NCBI GenBank assembly: GCA_946902985.2
Contig: OX336398.1
Location: 235,270,120 to 235,334,119 of the forward strand
DNA from: Meconema thalassinum
Lineage: Eukaryota > Arthropoda > Insecta > Orthoptera > Tettigoniidae
DNA length: 64,000 nt
Reading direction: 5' to 3'
Part shown: one piece after another, positions 42,205 to 53,375 of the stretch
How positions within the stretch are numbered: position 1 is the first letter of the stretch
Layout of the letters: each line of letters begins with the position of its first letter
The notes under the pieces: generated by a model
Told to the model about the DNA's origin: nothing
Databases searched by the model: none
Seen by the model: the letters and a program-made list of their open reading frames with translations, nothing else
Translations under genes and position numbers: made by a program

Positions 42205-42914
42205 AGTTATGTATCCCGTCTAGGTTCGAACCCCAGACCCCATTCTAACCTAAAGGTTATGGTCCTTCTTCCTATAGAAGGAACATCATTGCCCAATATA
42301 TCCCTCAATATGCTATTAACAAAGTGTTTACTTGATGAATGTTCATTCTTGGAAACAAGGAAATGACATTGCATACTTCTTTCACAACATGTTATTGTCA
42401 ACGTAATTACTTCACAATCTGTAAATTGTTATTTGTCAAATACTTCCTAGAAGGAACTAAGGAAATGACTCTGTACATTTCCTCATATAATTATTCAATA
42501 TGTTATTTCAAATGTGTTGACTCCAACAGCTATGACTGGTCAAATTCACGGAACTGTTATCAAAGACATGAGTCCATATCCTGTAAGATGTATATTTCCA
42601 CATACATGTTATCGAGTGCGCCCCACCACTGTGACGCACATTGTTATGAAAGGATTTGTATAAAAGACCTGGGCTAAGAAGCAAAAGGCCTCTTCCAACA
42701 GCAGCAACTAAACAGGTTGTCTGACTGGTGTTCACTTGTATATATTGGATCGTCAAAGATTAATAAATACTTCTACAAACTAACCAACGAGTTCTCATTC
42801 ATAGAAAGCAGATACTACTCATCAGAAGTAAGAACCACGAGACCTACTGACTTAGCAGTAGCAACGACTTCTTAGTACATCACTAAAGAAGACTGTTAAG
42901 CGACAAACTTAACT
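42205..42914. mobile_element. Solo LTR, gypsy type
   Basis: 710 bp, ends AGTTATG ... CTTAACT, the AGTTA/TAACT termini of some gypsy-group LTRs. A 4-bp TSD CGAT lies at 42201-42204 and 42915-42918. A TATA box (42659-42666) and an AATAAA (42762-42767) sit about 100 bp apart, giving a plausible U3-R-U5 order on the plus strand. No internal coding region remains, so it arose by LTR-LTR recombination. Frames inside it are not genes. Confidence 0.8.
42659..42666 (+). promoter_or_regulatory. Probable LTR TATA box
   Basis: TATAAAAG in the LTR, about 100 bp upstream of AATAAA at 42762, as expected for U3/R of a retroelement read on the plus strand. Confidence 0.6.
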
Positions 42915-42959
42915 CGATAACCACTCACCCACACTGGCAAGCATTTAGGTAGTATTTAA

Positions 42960-43410
42960 CCTTTTTGTCATAATTCAAAGCTGTCGTGGATTTTCGTTTC
43001 AGGAATACCAATTTGCATCAGGTCTTTCTCACATGCTTGAACCATCTCCATTTGGTTGTCTTTGGCTTTGTGAAATTCCAGATTTTCTCAAACAGTCGGT
43101 CATCAGCCATACGGAAGATGTGCCCGAAGGACAGCTATCCTAAATATAATTGGCTCTATCTTGTGTATATATGTTCATTGGATCTCAGTCGTACTTGTTG
43201 TCTACAATCTTCCGTAATATCCTTCGTTCCCGTGTTAATAATGTATCAACTTGTCCTTGTGTATACAAAGTGTCTACAGCTCTTCTGGTTTAAGATCCGT
43301 GCTATAGTACCTAAGCTTGGCACCCATACTCGACGCCTTCTTATTATTGATATTTTGCGTCAGATAGAACGACCGGTCTATATTCCAGATCCTGTCATTA
43401 TTAGGCCTAT
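42960..43410 (-). pseudogene. LINE C-terminal relic (LINE-J)
   Basis: Minus strand: TRRAVDTLYTQGQVDTLLTR then RERRILRKIVDNKYD, later DRLFEKIWNFTKPKTTKW, RWFKHVRK and, after a frame change, DLMQIGIPETKIHDSFEL. The order matches the end of LINE-A and LINE-I (ERRILRKI, KKIF, W..FK.V.KDL). Several stops and frameshifts. The 153-codon plus-strand frame over it is a shadow. Confidence 0.6.
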
Positions 43411-43443
43411 TATTTCGTATGAACTATGTTTACTACAACAGAT

Positions 43444-44226
43444 ATGACTGCGTATTCTAAAGAGTCACCATGGTTGCCAACTGTTAATAAATGCTCTCTT
43501 TATGTTTTAACCCTAATACCAATATATCAGAAAGTATGCAAGCCAACAGCTCTAAACTTTGCACACGTATAGTACCTGCCATGCTAGATTAATTTAGTGT
43601 AACTAATATACCTCAGTGCTGCCAACATTATTCTAAGCTTACTGATAGTTTCAATTTTTAATTACATGTAACTTCTATACTAACAATTGGATTTTATCCA
43701 AAATTAGCACTATAATAGATCGTAATATTTCAGATTAATTCTGAGCATCACATACATGACATGGTTCCCAACATGATTTTACGCGCACTGATAAATCCAA
43801 TATCAAACAGAATGTAACGTCCATACTATCCATTAGAATTCAATCAAATTTTGTATGTGCATTCTATACCTTAAGAGATAGAACTAAGGATATATTCTGA
43901 GTCACCAGGGCTGCCAACTGTAGTAAGTTATTGTTCATAATGTTGAATTTTGGGCATATGCCGTGTTTTATTATACTAAAATAAAACACGGCATAAGCCC
44001 AAAATTCAACATTATGAATAATAACACGGGCCGTGAAAGTCTAAATGACAATAAGTAGTAAGTTACTCTATTAGGCTACACTATTTCGGGTTTCAAACTG
44101 CAGTACGTAGAAATGTTAGTATTGCCGACTTGATTTCGTCATTATTCTAGATAGGTCTATATAGATTGGCATGAATCTTAAATTTTAAGAACAGTAGGCT
44201 CTTAATTCGTCACGGAACTAATTGTT
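43444..44226 (-). mobile_element. Element Z, subfamily B, truncated copy 6
   Basis: The right end is the reverse of ACAATTAGTTCCGTGACG. Internal blocks match copies 5 and 7 (ACAACTTTGC-type sequences, CATGACATGGTTCCC). The other terminus is missing. A near-perfect palindrome interrupts it at 43927-44027. Confidence 0.7.
43927..44027. repeat. Palindrome with 45-bp arms
   Basis: TTATTGTTCATAATGTTGAA and on to CCGTGTTTTATT is mirrored by AATAAAACACGG ... AATAATAA with two mismatches and a loop of about 10 bp. It may be a small MITE inserted in Z. Confidence 0.85.
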
Positions 44227-44697
44227 GTACTTGGGTTGGGAAACTCAGTTTGAATTAAATTCTTGTTGTGCAGAATAATCCAGACCAAAATACATCCTTG
44301 TAGTAACTGCAACATGAATGTTAGTTAGTGCTAAACCATATTTCCTGTTCACCATTACCTTTGAGAGCAAGATGCATTAAAATGATCGATCGGTTGGTCT
44401 GTGTTTTACCACGTGGGGTGGAAGATTTGAATGTTGAATATAACATGAGGAATGAATCTAGTTTGTGTACACATGTGGTGTTCTAATTGTCTGTGTCACC
44501 TGGGGTATGCTACACCCCCTTAATTCCAGCTAATGCTGCCGACACACATGGTCCGGTGTTCAATTACCGGAACCTCAAATGGATGTACAACACTTTTCAC
44601 CCCCTTCGCCATCTGCTTGTTCACTTCACTTATACCTTGTGGCACAAATAAGCCTACAGCGACAGCCACAGACAGCCTCTGCCGTACAAATACTAAA
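44227..44697. other. No feature recognised
   Basis: GGTGTTCAATTACCGGAACC at 44557 is an imperfect palindrome resembling a tRNA-type box B, but I find no box A or second copy. Frames across 44520-44893 have no domain. Confidence 0.35.
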
Positions 44698-45175
44698 TAC
44701 GAGGGCTTTTTTTTTTTCAAGTTCCGATGGACTGAATAAAAATAACAGATTGACATACCAAACTGATTTTACTAGTAAAGGTTTGCTTGTTTTATTCTTA
44801 TGTCTCAACATAATCGCCAAAACGATTGAAACATTTGTCGTATCGTTACACCAGCTTTCCAATGCACTCGGCCAAACATTCTGCCGCAAGTGAGGTGGTA
44901 CGTCTGGACAGTCTCCTGAAGTGTTTCCTTTTTGGCGAGGCTTTGCCGCCCAACCATACCTTCAATTCTCGAAAACGGTGAAAATCCTTCAGTGCTGGTT
45001 TGGACTAAATGGAAGATGTTCCAAAACTTCACACTTGAATTCTTTGGAAAAGTCTATCGTAATGTTGGCACAGAGCGGTCGTGAATGATTTTCATACACA
45101 GGAGCCCCGCAATGAGCATTAAAATGCGCCGATTGATATTGGTCTCTGACCATCGTCGAGTTTCGGCAAGCTTTT
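44698..45175 (-). pseudogene. Mariner transposase 3' end with one TIR
   Basis: Minus strand, with frame changes: FKCEVLEHLPFSPNQH (usual HPPYSPDLAPSDY), AKKETLQETVQTYH, then ECLAECIGKLV, a stop in place of a usual codon, and RYDKCFNRFGDYVE. This is the standard C-terminus of mariner transposases. The plus-strand end TACGAGGGC followed by a T run looks like the 3' TIR (44698). The 5' part is missing; a LINE fragment follows at 45193. Confidence 0.75.
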
Positions 45176-45192
45176 CTTGCGTCTGCTTCACT

Positions 45193-45606
45193 ACTGTATA
45201 TGGTGCAGAAACATGGAGATTAAGCAAATGCACAGAGAGAAAGATGAAGGTTTTTTAAAATAAAATCCTCAGAAAGATTTTCGGACCAATTTGTGAAGCA
45301 GGTGAGTGGCGAAGGAGAAAGAACAAGGAACTAATGAAGTTGTATAAAGAACCCGATGTTGTTGCGGAAGCTAAGACAAGAAGGCTGAGATGGGCTGGTC
45401 ACGTTTATGGAAGAGAAGAGGGATCTAGACTGCGAGAAGTGTGTGAGAAAAAGCCTGACGGACGAAGACCTATAGGCAGACCAAAAATGAGGTGGAGAGA
45501 CCAGGATATGCAGCTACTGGGAGCGCGAGAGGAAGATGCCAAGGGCAGAACGAGGCGGAAGAGGCCAAGAACCGACTGCTGTTTGTGGAGCCAGGAGAGT
45601 AAATAA
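45193..45606 (+). pseudogene. LINE C-terminal fragment (LINE-F)
   Basis: One frame from TVYGAETWRLSKCTERKMK to KILRKIFGPICEAGEWRRRK, RRLRWAGHVYGREEGSRLR, PDGRRPIGRPKMRWRDQD and a stop at 45604. A single TAA at about 45258 replaces a sense codon. RRLRWAGHV and GRRPxGRPxxRW are typical of the C-terminal part of many non-LTR RTs. It is a different lineage from LINE-B to E. Confidence 0.8.
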
Positions 45607-46118
45607 GTAAGATTGAATACCATGTTCGATTTTTCAGATAATAAGTCGTATTGTGACGAAACCATCAATAGTTAAACCAAAGAGATAAATATGTTTTTGC
45701 CATGTTGGTACTACTGTACACCCCTAGTGTCCAGTCCACAAATCTCGAGTGTCACCTGCTTGTTCCTTTGTTTGTTTGTCAGTAGTTACACTCATCGCTA
45801 CAAACGCTGTTTGGGTTCACGGCTTGTGTTATAAATACGGCCCTAACACGACGCGAACATACCCCCTACCCCCCACCACTGCTATGTTGCAACAGAAAGG
45901 GGGCGGTATTGCGCTTGTGACTAACTAGCCCCCAGAGTGCGTTACACCAACATTTTAAAACCCCGTCCTAACACGTGCTGCTCAATAGGGAGGAAATACT
46001 ACCAATACAGCACGAGGCGAATTTACTACGCAAGGTTTTCAGATGCGCCTGAGCTGACTAGGCTACGATTTCTCGTTGTGACAGATTACTGCGTTGACAG
46101 CTTTGAAGCCAATTTTCA
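45607..46118. other. No feature recognised
   Basis: No domain-bearing frame and no match to other families here. Confidence 0.4.
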
Positions 46119-46129
46119 CTGTAGGTTTA

Positions 46130-46626
46130 GCGGCTTCGGTGGCGTAGTCGGTAGCATGCTGAACTGCTGTGCCCAAGATAGCGGGTTCAAATCCGGCCGA
46201 AGTCGTCGGTTCTTTAAGAGCGTTAAAATCATTCACTATGCCTTCCTTCGGAGGGGAAGTAAAGCCGGCGATCCCATGTCATAGATTTATGTATGTAAAA
46301 GAACCTTCCACTAATTACACTAGTGTGAAGCTAAATTATAGATTAGATTTGACTAACGCTCTTAGGTTCCAACGTTCGTCGCCAGGAGCAGACTGCGGTG
46401 GCATCTAGTAACTAAGTTCAGAACTAGTTGTCGTTGACGGTGGCGTTTGGTAGCAAAAATAGGAACTAGTTGGAAATTGAATTTCCGCACTCCTTACTTG
46501 AATTAAAAACAGACTAATACAGCCATCACAATTAACACCGGTTATCAGACAGATTCTACACAGACCCAAAGTACACGGGGCTACATGACCGTGTTGTCGC
46601 AGCCCCTAAACTGAGGAACCAACCAA
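46130..46626 (+). mobile_element. SINE3, copy f
   Basis: Head GCGGCTTCGGTGGCGTAGTC, box B GGGTTCAAATCC, tail CAGCCCCTAAACTGAGG and AACCAACC. ACTGTAG at both sides (46120, 46629) may be a partial TSD. Confidence 0.9.
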
Positions 46627-46835
46627 ACTACTGTAGACGTTGCGGAATGAACTACAAGTACTCTGCTGTGATGATGGTAACAACATAAAATAATTGTGTT
46701 TGATGTGAAATGTCTACAGGCCTCTTTGATGTTAACTTTAACTCTGAATTCTTTGAATTTATCTTTAGAAAAGTGTTGAGATTAACTTATACATATATAC
46801 AGGGTGTTCGTAAAGTCACCGGACTCTAACTTTAA

Positions 46836-47533
46836 ACAAGTAGTTCCATGAAGAAATATAAAGCCTATTTTCATATATCCTACTTATGTTTAAAGCCTCT
46901 ATCAGCGTACAAAATTCCAGTTTGATTGCTGTAATAGATTTGTAGATATTGAGAACCGACTAAATATTTCGGATGGTCGCCATGTTCGACTGTTATATGT
47001 ATACGCCATAGAGTCATGTACCATTAAAGGAAAATTATTGCGTAGGTTCATTATTCAAACTTTTATTTCGATCGCGTGATTACGATACAAAAATAAAAAC
47101 TTAACTTTAAAATTCGCACAGCCGCCATCTTGAGGTTATGTAAACTATTGAACTAAATTCGATATCAGTGGATTACAATGTGTATAAACATACACTGTAC
47201 CAAGTTTTATTGCGTTTGGTTGGTTAAATCGCGAGAAACGTCCATTTTAAAGTCACAATCTCGCTTGGCCGCCATGTTGCTTTCGTAGTTACCAGGTTTT
47301 TGAAAGTATCATTGGTGAACTTCTAGTACTTTCCTTTATCACCGTACAAAATTTCAGGGTGATATCGGTAATAGTTTCGGAGATATTGAATGCTGGTGAA
47401 ATATTTCGCACAGCCGCCATGTTGAATTGGTGAGACGTAATAAAATTTAAGGGGCACGGTTAAGGTCAGCCAAAATGGAGCTATGACTTTACTGAATTTC
47501 ATTGAAATCACTCCTGACACACAGACACACACA

Positions 47534-47567
<34 letters not shown>

Positions 47568-47626
47568 CAAAAGGTAATCTCATAAGCCTTTTTTTTTTTT
47601 TTTCATAAAATGTAAATAGGCTAAAA
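46836..47626 (+). mobile_element. Element Z, copy 3
   Basis: Start ACAAGTAGTTCCATG, then AGCCTATTTTCAT; end TAAATAGGCTAAAAA after a CA microsatellite (47517-47570). GCCGCCATNTTG motifs at 47121, 47268 and 47413, plus a degenerate one at about 46979; spacing 142-147 bp. Confidence 0.82.
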
Positions 47627-47770
47627 ATCGTAGCTCACGTATCGGATGGAAAAAGTTGGTAAGCTTGGATGTGAAATGTTATCAGACATGGTAGAATCAG
47701 TTGTAGTCTTGTCAGAACAGTGAGGCTGGGCCTTACGTAGAGGGAGTCTTGTAAGTTCAAGCGGGCGACA

Positions 47771-47935
47771 ATGTGCGCACAACGGGTCGCTTTATTGGTG
47801 GCTTATTTTGAGTGCAAAAGTTATGAGAGATGTGTGGCAAAATGGAGACATCGATATCCTGATGAGCCCTCGCCTTCTTTGTATGATCGTATACGCATGT
47901 TTCGTCTCACAGACTTCGTGGGTGATAGAGAATAA
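47771..47935 (+). CDS. Small helix-turn-helix ORF, transposon-type (DUF4817-like)
   Basis: A 54-codon frame begins MCAQRVALLVAYFECKSY, continues ERCVAKWRHRYPDEPSPS and SLYDRIRMFRLTDFVGDRE, then stops. The order hydrophobic helix, F..KSY..C...W...YP.EP.PS..., then a recognition-helix-like end resembles the N-terminal HTH domain annotated as DUF4817 in many insect transposon proteins. No downstream transposase is attached; a LINE fragment follows. Probably a relic N-terminus, though the frame is clean. Confidence 0.55.
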   Translation: MCAQRVALLVAYFECKSYERCVAKWRHRYPDEPSPSLYDRIRMFRLTDFVGDRE

Positions 47936-47999
47936 CGTGGAACCCTCAGGTTCTACGTTCAACGGCTTTGGGACTAAGCTTCGCAGCTGGAGAGTATAG

Positions 48000-48540
48000 A
48001 TAATCAGTGTGGGGAGCATCTGCCCATACCATACTCTTAACGAGTCCATCCGTATTGTCACTGGATGTCTGAGACCTACTCTAGTGCAGAAGATCTACCC
48101 TCTCGCTGACATTGCACCTCCAGCTATTTGACGCGAAGTGACAGCAGAGAAGGAGAGACAAAAGCTTGAGACAGATCCCAGACATTCTACGTTCAACCAC
48201 AAGGTAACAGGAAGAGTTTTATTAAGAGAACAGTACCCCTCCATACCAAACCAGACGTCCGGCGTGTGTCACTCTGGAAACAAATAGTACCAGAGGGGTT
48301 TACCCCTAAAGAAGAACTGAGCAGTGGTAGTCATTTGCCTTATACCACCTGGAGGTCCTTAAACCGGATGAGAACAGGAGTGCCAAAGTGTCCTAGCAAC
48401 CTTGTGAAGTGGGGTTTTGCAGAAGATCCACGGTGTGACTGTAGAGAAATCCAGACTCCACAACACCTGCTCACGTGCCAAGATCTTGATGACACCTGTA
48501 GCCAGGAAGACCTTATTTTGGCCATAACCTCAATATGAAG
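48000..48540 (+). pseudogene. Jockey-like LINE C-terminal fragment (LINE-G)
   Basis: It begins NESIRIVTGCLRPTLVQKI then YPLADIAPPAI, a hallmark of Jockey-group RT C-termini, with a stop at 48129 and a frame change. From 48266 a clean frame reads SLWKQIVPEGFTPKEEL, WRSLNRMRTGVPKCPSN, then WGFAEDPRCDCREIQTPQH and LLTC, the terminal zinc-binding type motif (C-x-C ... H-x3-C). Everything upstream of the C-terminal domain is lost. Confidence 0.8.
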
Positions 48541-49597
48541 GCTTCCAAAAAGATGGTGTTGGTAGTTCTCAGTGCTCCGCTGCGTTGTCTCGGCAGCACT
48601 TCCTTGTCGCCCTGTCTCTGGGTTAGTCGGCCGGCCGCGTGATCATGTGACCTGGCGCGACTCCAGGCTACTCGAGGCATGCAGCACATGGCTGGCTTAT
48701 ATCAGAACAAGCATGGCACGGCTTGAAAGTGAGCGAAGTAAATCGTGGCCATCACGGCTACAGCCAGTGTATTTAGTTGTGATATAGGTGTAAATATATA
48801 GTTTAAATATCGTTCCGGGAGAGAAAGGAACAGATGGTGTATTGGTTATGGCTGCTTATTTATTTCTTTCAGTAAAGAGTCGCAGGTACGCTTCATAAAA
48901 AGGGAGGTAGCGCGCAGTTCGCTACTTCTGTGGGGATCTGGGCGGGAACACAAAAAGCCCTCTGATGAGCCAGCTTGGTGTCCTAGGCAAAACCCCACAT
49001 AATACACGGCACAAACCTAGAGAAACTGCTGAGTTTTAGTAATAATGTTGCTAAGTGTCAAGCTAGCCATCAGCGACTGTACCAGTTGTACCATATATAT
49101 CTTCCTAAATTATCTCCCCACTCCAGCATCATTATCGCGAACCACAAAGGGAAACTGAAAACAGTTGATGCGTAATCGGACACCATAGATTAATACATAA
49201 ACTAAACAGAGTTGGTGGGTGAAAGAGAAGTGCGGTTATGTTACAAAGCTGACAGCACTATTTCAAACGCAAAACTATTTACTGTGACTGGTTCGTGTGT
49301 GCATACATTGATACTGTACAGTGATTGGGATATCGATACGGGCAGTAACAACATATCGATTATTAAATAGAATTATTGAAAAGAAAGGAGCACACTATTC
49401 AAATTATGTCCTATTGCGTTGATAATGTTCATTCTCGGTGTTACAAATCTTGTTCAAACATCATATGCCTCTAACAGATAGGGAAGAGGTGAAAAGCAGG
49501 GGCGTATATAAGGGGGGAAGCTGCCCCCCCCCCCCCGAAAACACGATAAAAATTAAGAAAGTGTTGTTTTGGTAAAAGCATAAATTAATTGTAAGTT
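48541..49597. other. No gene recognised; one splice-like tract
   Basis: TTATTTATTTCTTTCAG at 48856 looks like a polypyrimidine tract and 3' splice site, but no exon-like frame follows. A C14 run lies at 49526-49539. Confidence 0.4.
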
Positions 49598-49607
49598 TGG
49601 TTGTACC

Positions 49608-49931
49608 TTTTTTTTAGCGTATGGCTTTTAGTGCCGGGAGTGTCCGAGGACATGTTCGGCTCGCCAGTTTTGTAGCTGCTTCGAGACGGACACCCAATGG
49701 GTGAGCTACAAGTACCGTTGGGGAGGAAAGTGGGAATGAAAGGTCGAGGAGTTGGAAGGTAGCGGCTGTGGCCTATAGTTAGGGACCAACCCCGGCATTT
49801 GCCTGGAAGGAAGATGGGAAACCACAGAAGACCATCTTCAAGGTTGCCGGGGGGGATTCGAACCTCCTCGCCTCCCGGATGTGAGCGACTGCCAGCAGGC
49901 ATGCCGTAACGACCTCAGCTAACTCACCCGG
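49608..49931 (-). mobile_element. SINE2, copy b
   Basis: 10-bp perfect TSD TGGTTGTACC (49598-49607, 49932-49941). On the minus strand the body is nearly identical to 8413-8738. The 105-codon frame is incidental. Confidence 0.9.
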
Positions 49932-49994
49932 TGGTTGTACCCTAATCTTAACTTATTGGTTAAGTTATAAACAATATTAAGATTGAAATTAGAC

Positions 49995-50165
49995 TACCTC
50001 AAGGTGTAGTGGCTAGCATTCTTGGCTGTCACTCTTGAGGCCAAAATTCAATTCCCGGCTCTGTCAAGAAATTTAAATTCTGGTCGGAGGGCTGGAACGG
50101 GGTGCACTCAACCTCGTGAGCCAAAACTGAGAATTCCACAGGACGGTACTTTTGAGAAATAAATT
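49995..50165 (+). mobile_element. tRNA-like SINE, family SINE5, copy a
   Basis: CAAGGTGTAGTGGCTAGCAT (box A-like) and ATTCAATTCCCGGC (box B-like), then TCTGTCAAGAAATTTAA and CACTCAACCTCGTGAG. A second copy is at 58997. Confidence 0.7.
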
Positions 50166-50560
50166 ATCAATTTGTAAAAATAAAAATAAAACTAAAAATA
50201 AAACTGTTTACCTTTCTACTTAATAAATTGTCAAATATTTTATTTAGATATTTGCCATAGACCATAATAGTAAATTCACTAGGTATCAAATTGTATTTTG
50301 TGTTGTGTTGTATTTTACAACTTCTTTTGCATTTTACCACTAATTGTAGGCTATATAAACTTAGAATTTGACAATTAACTCGTTTCCAAAATAATTACAC
50401 AATGTTATATGCTCTAAGAAATTGGTTGATATTATTTCTGGGTATTTTGCGGTGACAATCCCCTGAGATTACTCACAATTTTCCACGATAGTCAGCCCCT
50501 CCCCTGCCGGAAGAATTTGTATATACTCTCCTGGTGGAAAGCTTACATAGATCATTCGTA
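50166..50560. other. AT-rich, no feature recognised
   Basis: AAATAAAA repeats at 50175-50205 look like a SINE5 tail. Otherwise nothing recognised. Confidence 0.4.
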
Positions 50561-50908
50561 TAAGGGTTAGGAGATTGAGAATCATGCAATGGATAGGAAA
50601 GAGGAAATTGATGGGGAAGAGAAGGGACATTTATTTTTTAGAATGTGCCAGAGTATTGGAAGACTTAAGGAGGAACAAAGCACCAGGCATAGATGATATA
50701 CCGATTGAGTTGCTAAGCTGCATAGGTGATGGAGGTCTGATCAGGTTATTTCACTTGGTGTGTAGGATTTATGAGACCATTGAAGTACCGTCTGATTTCA
50801 AGAAGAATGTTAGGCTATCATCCCTATACCGAAGAAAGAAGGAGCTGACAGATGTGACGATCACCATACAATCAGCTTGATCACTCATGCTTCAAAGAAT
50901 AATTTACA

Positions 50909-51764
50909 ACTAGCAGACCCGAGTGAGAATTCTCGCATAAATGGTTGTGTGCGCCCCATGTGTACAGACTATCCGCCCGGCTTTAATGCTATGTGGGCTG
51001 TACGCGACACACTTCTGCCAGGGGGTTTCATCTAGTTTATTTGTTTAAAGGCACTTTGGTTGGTTGGTTCTTAAGTTTAGGGGCTGCGATGACGCGGTCA
51101 TGTAGCCCCGTGTACTTTGGGTATGTGTAGAATCTGTCTGATAACCGGTGATAATCGTGATGACTGTATTAGTGTGTTTTATCTGTTTTTTAATTTAAGT
51201 TCATACTGCAACTTAGAATTTTTCAAATAGTTCCTACTTTTGCCGCCAAGCACCACCGTCAACGACTAGTAGTCCAAATTCAGAACTTAGCTACTAGACG
51301 CCACCGCAGTCGGCTCTTGGCAACGAACGTAGAAACCTAAGAGCGTTGTTTATATTCTTAACCTATCCAATTTAGCTACACATAGTCTAGGTGCAATTAG
51401 TGGAAGGTTCTTTAACATGCCATAAATCTATGACATGGGACCGCCGGCTTTACTTCCCCTCCGAAGGAAGGCATACTGAGGGATTTTAACGCTCTTAAAA
51501 AATCCGACGGCTTCGGCCGGGTTTAAACCCGCGATCTTGGGCATAGAAGCTCAGCATGCTACCGACTACGCCACCGAAGCCGCTTAAAAGCACTTTATGA
51601 GCAAATAAATATATTTCCGTTGACTTTTCAAGAAATACAAGATTTTTCCTGTACTACTGAGATAATTTGGATGATTTTTCTACAAACCACAACTTTTAAC
51701 TCCCTCTGGTTTAGGAGCTTGAATTTTGTGAAACATTCACCTTAGAGTATTAATAAGATAATTT
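50909..51764. mobile_element. Element X, inserted in LINE-H, split by SINE3
   Basis: ATAATTTACAA duplicated at both edges (about 50898 and 51766) marks insertion into the LINE. Starts CTAGCAGACCCGAGTG, resembling the head of repeat M. SINE3 copy g sits inside it. Confidence 0.65.
51058..51583 (-). mobile_element. SINE3, copy g
   Basis: TSD AAAGGCACTTT (51047-51057) and AAAAGCACTTT (51586-51596). Full-length, head on the right. Nested in X, which is nested in LINE-H. Confidence 0.92.
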
Positions 51765-52043
51765 ACAAGATGGAAAGATAGATAAAAACCTAGTTGGGGG
51801 AAGACCAATTTGCTGTTCTGTGACGTAGACTGATCTTGGAAGGTAGAATAAGGAAAGATAAGAGAGCGTTCATGGCATTTGTAGACTTAGAAAAGGCTTT
51901 TGATAGCGTTGATTGGAGAAAGTTGTTTGGCATTTTGAAAAGGATTGGAATAAAATATAAGGATAGGAGGGTGCTCTACAGTCCATAAAGAAAGCCAGAC
52001 AGCAGTCATTCATGCCGAAGGACATGAGAGAGAAGCAACAGAA

Positions 52044-52115
52044 GGTACAGTAAAGCCCCGATTATCCGTGAGCAGGTGCTTCGCAGTATGGATAACCCGC
52101 GACGGTTGCCACGAA
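52044..52115 (+). mobile_element. Possible pogo-type transposon end
   Basis: CAGTAAAGCCCCGATTATCC and then GGATAACCCGCGACGG resemble pogo/Tigger termini. The rest of the element is absent. Confidence 0.4.
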
Positions 52116-52160
52116 AAATAGAATTGAATTTCGAACCTCAACCTTCAATGAACAGATGGA

Positions 52161-53375
52161 TTTTTAGCCTACTTTTAACATTTTGTAAACATGAGGAGAA
52201 AGTAGACTTATGAGATCGATCCGGGGGCAAATATGTAAAAAAAAAGGAAGCTTGTAGTTTAACGTGACCGTTAATCTCGAGATCATGAGCCACGGGACCT
52301 CCTTTTTACGTGGAATCCGAACCACAGGACATGGCATTTCACATCGAAAATCTCACATGCATTGACCGGGAATCGAACCCGGACCGCCTTGGTGAGAGGC
52401 ATTCAGCTAGACCGCTGAGCCACCACGCCCCCGGCAAATATGTATGTCTGTCTGTGTGTGTGTCGTCGTTGTCGCCGTCGTCGTCCCCCCCCCCTATCAA
52501 CTCTTAAACGGCTGCAGCTATCGAAACCAAATTTGGTATAGTTGAATATCTCACGGCCATAATTGAAAATGACGTCAGTTTTACCAACTGCTGAAAAATC
52601 ACAATTGAAAATTGAGGTGAATATTGGATATCTCGGAAGATATGCATGGGAATTGTTCAACATTAAAACCCATATAGACAATATTACATCAGACTTATTT
52701 CCAGGAGCCCATACATGAGGGTGTTGCCAACATGATTCTAAGCCTGCTGATAGGTCAAATCTTTAAATGCATGTAACTTCCATACTGTCTACAGGATTTC
52801 AACCAAATTTGGTATGTGGTTTGCTCACCAGAGCAGATATGAATATGCATTTTTAGTGTGTCAACGGCGCCGCCAACTATTGAAAAGTGCGTTCTATACA
52901 TTTTTATCCTAATCACAATATATCAGAAAGTAAGCAGGCCAACAGTTCTAAACTTTGCATACAAATAGTACCTGCATACATAGGTTAATTTTCAGTAACC
53001 GATATACGACATTGCTGCCAACATGATTCTACGCGTACTGATAGGTTTAATGTTGATTCACATGTAACTTCCATACTAATAAATGAAGTTCTTTTAAAAT
53101 TGGATCATAATATTTCAATTTAAGTGTGAGCATCTCATTTATGGCAGTGTGGCTAACCTGTATTTACGCATGCTGATAAATTCAATATTTAAATACCGGT
53201 ACATGTAACGTGCATACTATCTGTTGGATCTCAACCACATTTTGCATATGCATTGTGTGTCTTAAGAGATCGAACTAAGAATATATTTAGAGTCAGCAGG
53301 TCTGCCAATTATTGATATATGGTCTCTATAATTTTAATAAAAATAGGCTCTTTAGTTCGTCACGAAACTACTTGT
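52161..53375 (-). mobile_element. Element Z, subfamily B, copy 7, with SINE6
   Basis: Left end TTTTTAGCCTACTTTT; right end is the reverse of ACAAGTAGTTTCGTGACG. Internal CATGATTC and CTGATAGG blocks repeat. SINE6 interrupts it. Confidence 0.78.
52238..52432 (-). mobile_element. tRNA-derived SINE, family SINE6
   Basis: Perfect 12-bp TSD GGCAAATATGTA (52226-52237, 52433-52444). Minus strand: GGCGTGGTGGCTCAGCGG (box A) and CCGGGTTCGATTCCCGG (box B), then CATGTGAGATTTTCGATG and a poly-T end on the plus strand corresponding to its tail. The well-kept boxes suggest a young copy. Confidence 0.9.

Larger units (their letters stand above)
41838..42945 (-). mobile_element. SINE4, copy b, split by a solo LTR
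   Basis: Minus strand: the head is at 42915-42945 (GCTTGCCAGTGTGGGTGAGT), broken at 42205-42914 by an LTR. It resumes with GTCGGAC-type sequence and box B GCAGGTTCGCTCC, and runs to a tail with GGGCGTTAATTAAG near 41885. Confidence 0.8.
50575..52010 (+). pseudogene. RTE-like LINE RT fragment (LINE-H), doubly interrupted
   Basis: The first part reads LEDLRRNKAPGIDDIPIELL, HLVCRIYETIEVPSDFKKN and then a frameshifted SLITHASK, the start of the RT domain. Element X interrupts at 50909. After 51765 it continues IIYKMERW, EDQFAV, RAFMAFVDLEKAFDSVDWRK (block with the first catalytic Asp) and LFGILKRIGIKYKDRRVLYS. Stops and deletions are present, and the FADD block and C-terminus are missing. Confidence 0.85.

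Noticed and set aside
42986..43447. 153-codon plus-strand frame
   Set aside because: It is antisense to a LINE C-terminal relic recognisable on the minus strand.
47771..48540. Single gene joining the HTH ORF and the following RT frame
   Set aside because: Frames differ, a stop ends the HTH ORF, and the two domains belong to different transposon classes.
48850..48900. 3' splice site and exon
   Set aside because: Polypyrimidine tract plus AG is present, but no exon-length conserved frame or matching donor was found.
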